A stretch of 64,000 bases of DNA from Corallococcus terminator. Lineage in GTDB: Bacteria; Myxococcota; Myxococcia; Myxococcales; Myxococcaceae. The stretch lies in the NCBI RefSeq assembly GCF_003611635.1, contig NZ_RAVZ01000005.1, positions 1 through 64,000 of the forward strand. Reading direction: 5' to 3'. This document shows positions 59,779 through 64,000 of the stretch, piece by piece. Under the pieces are notes generated by a model, which saw only the letters and a list, made by a program, of their open reading frames with translations, did no database searches and had not been told where the DNA came from. Both the position numbers and the translations under genes were made by a program. The number at the start of each line of letters is the position of its first letter. Positions within the stretch are counted from its first letter, which is position 1.

Positions 59779-60882
59779 CTACTTCGCGGGCGGCTTCGGC
59801 GCCGGGCCCGTCCTGGCGCCAGTGAAGCGCATCACTTCCTCCATCAGCAGGCGGCGTCCCCGCTCCGGTCGCTCCAGGTGGACGAAGTGCGTCGCGCCCG
59901 GAAGCACGACGGCCTTCACGAAGGTCGCGTGGTCCAGGTGCTCCTGGAGGCGGGTGACGTCCTCGGGCCGGCTCCAGAAATCGTTCTCCGAACGGAGGAT
60001 GAGGACGCGGCCGGAGATGGAGCCCGCGTCCCAGAGCTGCCGACCGATGGCGAGCAGGAAGCTGTCCTCCAATGCCCCGGACGGAGCCCGGAAGGCGAAC
60101 GGCGTCCGGGACGGCGCCAGCGGATCACTCGCGAGCGCCTCGCGCTGGAAGGACCCGGCCACCTGGGGGTCGCGCGCCTTGTCCTTGTCCTCCGGAAGTT
60201 CGCGGTCCCAGACGGCCAGCACCGACGCCCCGGTGTTCCAACGGTAGGCGCCCAGCCCCTCCGCGTTGAAGCGCCCCGGCCGCTTCGGATCCTCGAAGTC
60301 CGTGCCGCGCCCGAGCATCTTGTGCTCGGCGCTTCCCGCGTACAGCGCGTTGAGCAGGATGAGGTGGCTGACGTCGTCCGGATGCAGGCTGGCGTACATC
60401 CCCGCCCAATGCCCGCCGGTGGCCCAGCCCAGGAGCCCGACCCGGCGTTGCCCCGTGCGCGCCTGCACCCACGCCACCACCGCCTGCACATCCCGCACGG
60501 CCTCGTTCGAGCCCACCAGCGGACGGCCCACCGCGGGCAGCCCCATGGCCTGCGGCCGCGTCGAACCGCCATAGCCCCGCACGTCCATCACGAAGACGGA
60601 GTGCCCCGCGCGCGCGAGGTCCTCCGCGAGCGAGCCCCCCTCCACGGGCAGGTCGAAGGACGCCCGCCCCGGAACGCGCGCGCCATGAAGGAGGATGAGC
60701 GGCGGAAGTCCCGCCACCTGCATGCCGGAGTCCTTCACCTCCCGCACGGACACCTCGATGCCCGGATCCGACGGGACGAGGAACTCCGCGCGCGCCACCT
60801 CCGCCCCCGCGCTGCTCGCGAGCAACAGGCCCAGCAGCCACAGGCTTCGGACAGCGGACGCGGCACTCCGGTGGGTCGTCAC
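59779..60882 (-). CDS. exported alpha/beta hydrolase fold protein lacking the nucleophile serine
   Basis: A 367-residue protein with a signal peptide (LWLLGLLLASSAGAEVARA). The alpha/beta hydrolase core is clear: LPPLILLHGARVPGRASFDL (oxyanion region), VFVMDVRGYGGSTRP, and the elbow LLGWATGGHWAGM. The usual G-x-S-x-G reads G-W-A-T-G, so the nucleophile is alanine. Late elements are kept (VLILRSENDFWSRPEDV for the acid, GATHFVHLERP for histidine). It starts at GTG with AGGAGG 5 bases upstream. It may be a dead enzyme used for binding, or use another residue. Confidence 0.85.
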   Translation of the reverse strand: MTTHRSAASAVRSLWLLGLLLASSAGAEVARAEFLVPSDPGIEVSVREVKDSGMQVAGLPPLILLHGARVPGRASFDLPVEGGSLAEDLARAGHSVFVMDVRGYGGSTRPQAMGLPAVGRPLVGSNEAVRDVQAVVAWVQARTGQRRVGLLGWATGGHWAGMYASLHPDDVSHLILLNALYAGSAEHKMLGRGTDFEDPKRPGRFNAEGLGAYRWNTGASVLAVWDRELPEDKDKARDPQVAGSFQREALASDPLAPSRTPFAFRAPSGALEDSFLLAIGRQLWDAGSISGRVLILRSENDFWSRPEDVTRLQEHLDHATFVKAVVLPGATHFVHLERPERGRRLLMEEVMRFTGARTGPAPKPPAK

Positions 60883-61058
60883 ATCGGCCTCCTGTGGGGA
60901 AACGCGCGTTGAATCCTGCCAGAAGCAGGGCCGGCAGGGGCTGGCCGCACGCCTGCCTGCGTGCTTCAGGGCCACTTCGAGGTCGTTCCCACTGGCGGCC
61001 GCGACCCGTGGCGCGACAGGAATCCGTGGAGCGGGCGCATCACCCCATGCCGCGCCTC

Positions 61059-61126
61059 GTGCAAACCTTGCACGGGGATGCAGACCCTGCACCGTCCCGG
61101 CGCCCGGGGTCGTGCAAGGTTTGCAC
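61059..61126 (+). promoter_or_regulatory. three dyads, probable enhancer-binding sites
   Basis: Three related 15-base dyads follow one another: GTGCAA-ACC-TTGCAC (61059-61073), ATGCAGACCCTGCAC (61078-61092) and GTGCAA-GGT-TTGCAC (61112-61126). The first and third are exact reverse complements of each other. They lie about 70-135 bases upstream of the predicted sigma-54 start, the usual place for bacterial enhancer-binding proteins. Confidence 0.72.
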
Positions 61127-61168
61127 ACCTTGAGAGCCTCCTCTGGAGCCGCCCCCCGGCACCGTGGC

Positions 61169-61185
61169 TGGCACTCCCGTTGCTT
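61169..61185 (+). promoter_or_regulatory. sigma-54 (RpoN) promoter
   Basis: TGGCAC-TCCCG-TTGCTT matches the -24/-12 consensus exactly, with GG (61170-61171) and GC (61182-61183) at the required 10-base spacing. Transcription should start near 61194, leaving a leader of about 95 bases before the lipoprotein ATG at 61290. Confidence 0.8.
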
Positions 61186-61289
61186 TGTCGCCTCCCCGTT
61201 CCCCGACGCAAGGCCCGCCTGGAACGGCGTGCCGGATGCGAGCGGGAGCGCCATCTCCAACGCGGCAAAGACAAGGACGGAACTTGATC

Positions 61290-62168
61290 ATGGGTCCCAT
61301 CACGAAGCAGTCCGTGCAGAAGCTCTTCCTCGCGGTTCCCTTCGCCCTCATCGCGGCAGGCTGCGGCGGCGAAATGGACGGTCAGGGAATGACGGAGGAT
61401 GCCCAGCCGGAGTCCGCCGCGGAGCCCAGCGCCGTGGAGCCCAGCGCCGCCGACTCCATTGCCAGCACGGAGCAGGCCGTCACGCTGGGCGGCACGTACT
61501 GGTGGGGCACCGCCAACAACGGGGACACCACCACCACCATCGGGACCTCCACGAACCGCACCTGCTTCATGACGTCCCTGTTCGGCAACCTGAAGCCGGC
61601 CACCGCGGGAAACTGGAGCAGCGCGGGCGTGTATAACTATTCCGGCAACTGGGTGGCCTTCGTCAATCACAGCAACAGCAAGGCGCTGGCCACGGGCATC
61701 CAGTGCCTCAACACCGCCACCAACCGCACCTCGGAGGTCACCTGGCGTCAGGGGACCGCGGCGAAGCTGCTGGGCGCGGTCACCGCGGACCGGCGCTGCT
61801 TCCTGACGCGGGTGGAGGCGTCCACGAATGCCTTCATCAACGGCGACAGCGAGGTGAAGGTCTGGAATGACGGTCTCAACTGGTACCTGGGCGGCGACCT
61901 GACGGGACCGGGCGGCGGCCGGGCCCTGTGCGTGGACGTGCCGACGGGCATGGGCGGCTGGCTGTGGGGTTCGGGCGAGGGCGGTGGCTTCACGGAGAAC
62001 CTGGCCTACAACGCCGGCGGCGTGGCCTGCCTCCTGTCCGGCGTGGGCGGCCGGTTCACGACCAACAGCTACACGGACGGCGTGTCCATCGACTACAACA
62101 GCGGGACCCGTTACTGGGAAATGACGGTCATGAACGGCAAGCGCGGCTACGCCAACTGCGTCAAGTAA
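61290..62168 (+). CDS. secreted lipoprotein under sigma-54 control
   Basis: A 292-residue lipoprotein (lipobox IAAGC near residue 25), followed by a Glu/Ala/Ser-rich linker (EDAQPESAAEPSAVEPSAAD). The mature domain of about 220 residues is rich in Trp, Gly and Asn and has four or more cysteines: TYWWGTANNGDTTTTIGTST, TCFMTSLFGNLKPATAGNWS, IQCLNTATNRTSEVTW, RRCFLTRVEASTNAFINGDS. I recognise no family. It is preceded by a consensus sigma-54 promoter with upstream dyads, so expression should depend on an enhancer-binding protein, as for many starvation or development genes in myxobacteria. The ribosome site is weak. Confidence 0.78.
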   Translation: MGPITKQSVQKLFLAVPFALIAAGCGGEMDGQGMTEDAQPESAAEPSAVEPSAADSIASTEQAVTLGGTYWWGTANNGDTTTTIGTSTNRTCFMTSLFGNLKPATAGNWSSAGVYNYSGNWVAFVNHSNSKALATGIQCLNTATNRTSEVTWRQGTAAKLLGAVTADRRCFLTRVEASTNAFINGDSEVKVWNDGLNWYLGGDLTGPGGGRALCVDVPTGMGGWLWGSGEGGGFTENLAYNAGGVACLLSGVGGRFTTNSYTDGVSIDYNSGTRYWEMTVMNGKRGYANCVK

Positions 62169-62190
62169 CACCGCGCTGAATCCCAGACAC

Positions 62191-62226
62191 GGATGCCGGG
62201 CCCATGGAGGGGGCGGCCCGGCATCC
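62191..62226. terminator. bidirectional hairpin terminator
   Basis: GGATGCCGGGCC (62191-62202) and GGCCCGGCATCC (62215-62226) form a perfect 12-bp stem between two convergent genes. No long T-run on either side. Confidence 0.8.
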
Positions 62227-62242
62227 GCGTCAGCAAGGGCGA

Positions 62243-63895
62243 CTACTCCGCGTAGTAGAAGCCGTTGCCCCACTTGAAGGCCGTGGTGCCGGACGGCGCG
62301 CTCATGATGTAGCAATTGGCGCCGTCAAAGCCTCCCTCGATACAGGAGTTGTTCCAGCCGGCCGACACGTAATAGTTGTTCGCCCAGGTGAACGGGTTGC
62401 CGTACGGGGGCACGTTCTTGATGAAGCAGTTCGCCCCGTCGAACCACGGGGTGATGAGGCCCCCGCTCCAGTACGGCACCTTCTTGGTGCACGGGGCCGG
62501 ACCGTTGGCCACCTTGGCGATCCGCATGTCCGTGTTCGCCCCGCCCCAGATCATCGCGTGGATGAGGAGGGCAGGGTTGCCGTTGTTGTTGTAGCTGAAC
62601 CAGTTGGCGTTGTTGCGGTCCTCGTCGTCGGTGTGGACGAAGCCCGCCGCCAGCCAGTACGCGGACGCGTGGTTGGACGCCGCGAAGACGCCGTACTCCA
62701 TGCCCAGCGACGGGAAGCCCGGCATGTAATAGTTGGTCGACGGCATGAACATGCAGAAGCGCAGCGTCGTGTTGGAGTTGGAGTTGGACACGTTGGGCCA
62801 GAGGTTGCCCGAGCGCCAGTTGGCGTTGTTGCGGTCCTCGTTGTCGAAGTAGCGGATGAACTCCATGCTGCCCAGCGGGCAGACGGAGCCCAGCTTGAGC
62901 ACGGCGTAGGTCTCCTTGCGCAGGTCGGTGTTCCAGCCGTGGTGCAGGGGCCGGAACTTGGTGCCGTCCACACGGCAGAAGCCAAACCGCGTCCCACCGC
63001 TGCTCTGCTGCGTCGCGCCGATCCAGCCCCAGTTGTAGTTGGCGTTGTTGCTGTCTTCGTCATCCATGTAGATCTGGATGAACTCGCTGCCCGCGGGGCA
63101 GCCGTTCTTCTTCGGAATCACGCCGACGTCGTAGGGACCAAAGGACATCGCCGCCAGGCCGCGCGTCTTGTCCGACGTGTCCTGGGGAACGGAGGACACC
63201 GCGCAGTGCGTCTTGGACATGGCGGAATCCACCTCGTGGCACTGGCCGTCCACGCAGTAGCTGCCGTCCTTGCAGGTGCCGGGGTCGGAGGAAGGCGCCG
63301 GCGCCTTGCACGCCTTGAGCGTGGCACCGTTGCACATGGCCTGGGACACGTCCGCGTCCGCCGGGTAGCAGTGCCCCTTGTCGCTGGTCAGGTCGTCGCA
63401 ATACGCCCCATCCACGCACGTGCCCACGCCCGCCTTCGGATCCGCGAGCTTGCACTCGCACAGCGCCTGCGAGGGCGCGGAGTCCAGCGGCTGGCAACCA
63501 CAGGCGTCGCAGTAGGCGCCGTCGGAGGAGCACGAACCCTGACCGCAACCGGTCGGGGGCAGGTCGCAGGAGTCGCCCATCGACGCGCCGCCGCACATCA
63601 CCTGCGAAACCGGGGCGCTGGCCGGATGGCAGAACGCGGCGTCCCCACCACAGGCCGTGCCTTCACAGTAGGAGCCCTCGGAACAGCGGCCCACGCCACA
63701 GACGGGGTTGAGCAGGCCACAGGCACACGCCAACTGGGATTTGGGATCCTCCGGCGCATAGCACTTCACGCCGTCACAGTAGCTCTTCTCGACGCAGCCT
63801 TCGGGGATGGGGGACTCGTCCGCGGCGCGGGCCGGGGTGGCCCCGAACAGCGCGATGACGAGGAGCGGCATGAACAACGACAATCGGACTTGCAT
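62243..63895 (-). CDS. secreted cysteine-rich repeat protein with DEDxNNAN motifs
   Basis: A 550-residue exported protein (signal LSLFMPLLVIALFGATPARA). Residues about 30-235 contain some five repeats of the type C-x2-G-x-YC-x(n)-C-x(n)-SQ-x2-C (GRCSEGSYCEG, GSCSSDGAYCD, GTCVDGAYCDD, GTCKDGSYCVDGQC). The C-terminal half has three copies of D-x-E-D-x-N-N-A-N-W/Y (DDEDSNNANYNW, DNEDRNNANWRS, DDEDRNNANWFS) and two DGANCxI units. The acidic/Asn clusters could bind calcium. I recognise no family. It is convergent with the sigma-54-controlled lipoprotein. Confidence 0.75.
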   Translation of the reverse strand: MQVRLSLFMPLLVIALFGATPARAADESPIPEGCVEKSYCDGVKCYAPEDPKSQLACACGLLNPVCGVGRCSEGSYCEGTACGGDAAFCHPASAPVSQVMCGGASMGDSCDLPPTGCGQGSCSSDGAYCDACGCQPLDSAPSQALCECKLADPKAGVGTCVDGAYCDDLTSDKGHCYPADADVSQAMCNGATLKACKAPAPSSDPGTCKDGSYCVDGQCHEVDSAMSKTHCAVSSVPQDTSDKTRGLAAMSFGPYDVGVIPKKNGCPAGSEFIQIYMDDEDSNNANYNWGWIGATQQSSGGTRFGFCRVDGTKFRPLHHGWNTDLRKETYAVLKLGSVCPLGSMEFIRYFDNEDRNNANWRSGNLWPNVSNSNSNTTLRFCMFMPSTNYYMPGFPSLGMEYGVFAASNHASAYWLAAGFVHTDDEDRNNANWFSYNNNGNPALLIHAMIWGGANTDMRIAKVANGPAPCTKKVPYWSGGLITPWFDGANCFIKNVPPYGNPFTWANNYYVSAGWNNSCIEGGFDGANCYIMSAPSGTTAFKWGNGFYYAE

Positions 63896-64000
63896 GGGAA
63901 TGGATGACTCCGTTGGGGGTTGCGGCGGCGCGAACAGCACGCGCCATGCCATTGCATGGCCTTCACTCTGGCGGACCCCACCGCGCGGCGCCTTTCTGTG
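63896..64000. other. window edge, upstream region
   Basis: Upstream sequence of the last gene, probably its promoter. I see no further gene. Confidence 0.4.

Noticed and set aside
62204-63907. A 567-codon plus-strand frame at the window end
   Set aside because: It mirrors the cysteine-rich repeat gene; its composition is repetitive Val/Arg/Gly and there is no signal peptide or motif.

Overview
This 64 kb window is chromosomal DNA from a very GC-rich delta-group bacterium, almost certainly a myxobacterium of the Myxococcus/Corallococcus type. The evidence is a C-terminal MYXO-CTERM-like sorting tail (gene at 43959-46730), an ECF42-type sigma factor with a TPR tail, a large number of lipoproteins and secreted repeat proteins, and a sigma-54 promoter with upstream dyads. 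No rRNA, tRNA, CRISPR array or intact mobile element was seen. Genus-level assignment is inference.

Layout. 0.1-1.3 kb: an autoregulated-looking ArsR/SRPBCC pair and a small lipoprotein. 1.3-6.3 kb: minus-strand genes, namely two coupled family-4 glycosyltransferases, a methyltransferase, and a saccharopine-dehydrogenase-like gene coupled to its TetR regulator behind a perfect palindrome. 6.8-12 kb: a large secreted DUF4082/FN3/DUF11 lipoprotein and a tandem pair of PDZ-like exported proteins. 12-17.2 kb: an ECF42 sigma factor, a secreted protein, a decayed IS66 remnant, a phospholipase-D-like protein and a LuxR-type regulator.

17.4-23.2 kb is the most unusual part: a tightly packed six-gene operon (GNAT-like protein, condensation-type acyltransferase, ICMT-like methyltransferase, three-box fatty acid desaturase, CapA-like metallophosphatase, heme-oxygenase-like di-iron oxidase). 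It looks like an undescribed pathway that makes or tailors a fatty-acid-derived metabolite.

23.4-27.7 kb: a second ArsR/SRPBCC pair bounded by an 18-bp perfect inverted repeat, then a LysR regulator divergent from an aldo/keto reductase-SDR operon that ends in a fragment of another SDR. 27.7-29.8 kb: a stand-alone EF-G. 30.3-37.4 kb: three paralogous metzincin-like lipoproteins, each followed by the same hairpin, with a DEAH-box helicase lying antisense between copies two and three.

37.5-43.8 kb: a prephenate dehydrogenase-chorismate mutase fusion, a Tat-exported hydrolase, a methyltransferase, an HTH-citrate synthase fusion and two small exported proteins. 44-55.6 kb: a glucose/sorbosone-dehydrogenase-like cell-surface protein, an acetyltransferase, a DUF3494 (ice-binding fold) lipoprotein, an MpaB-type oxygenase, a secreted repeat protein and an M4 metalloprotease. 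55.8-64 kb: SelO, a HupE-like pseudogene, a beta-helix lipoprotein, an alpha/beta hydrolase lacking its nucleophile serine in an operon with a GNAT, a lipoprotein behind a textbook sigma-54 promoter with three upstream dyads, and a cysteine-rich secreted repeat protein.
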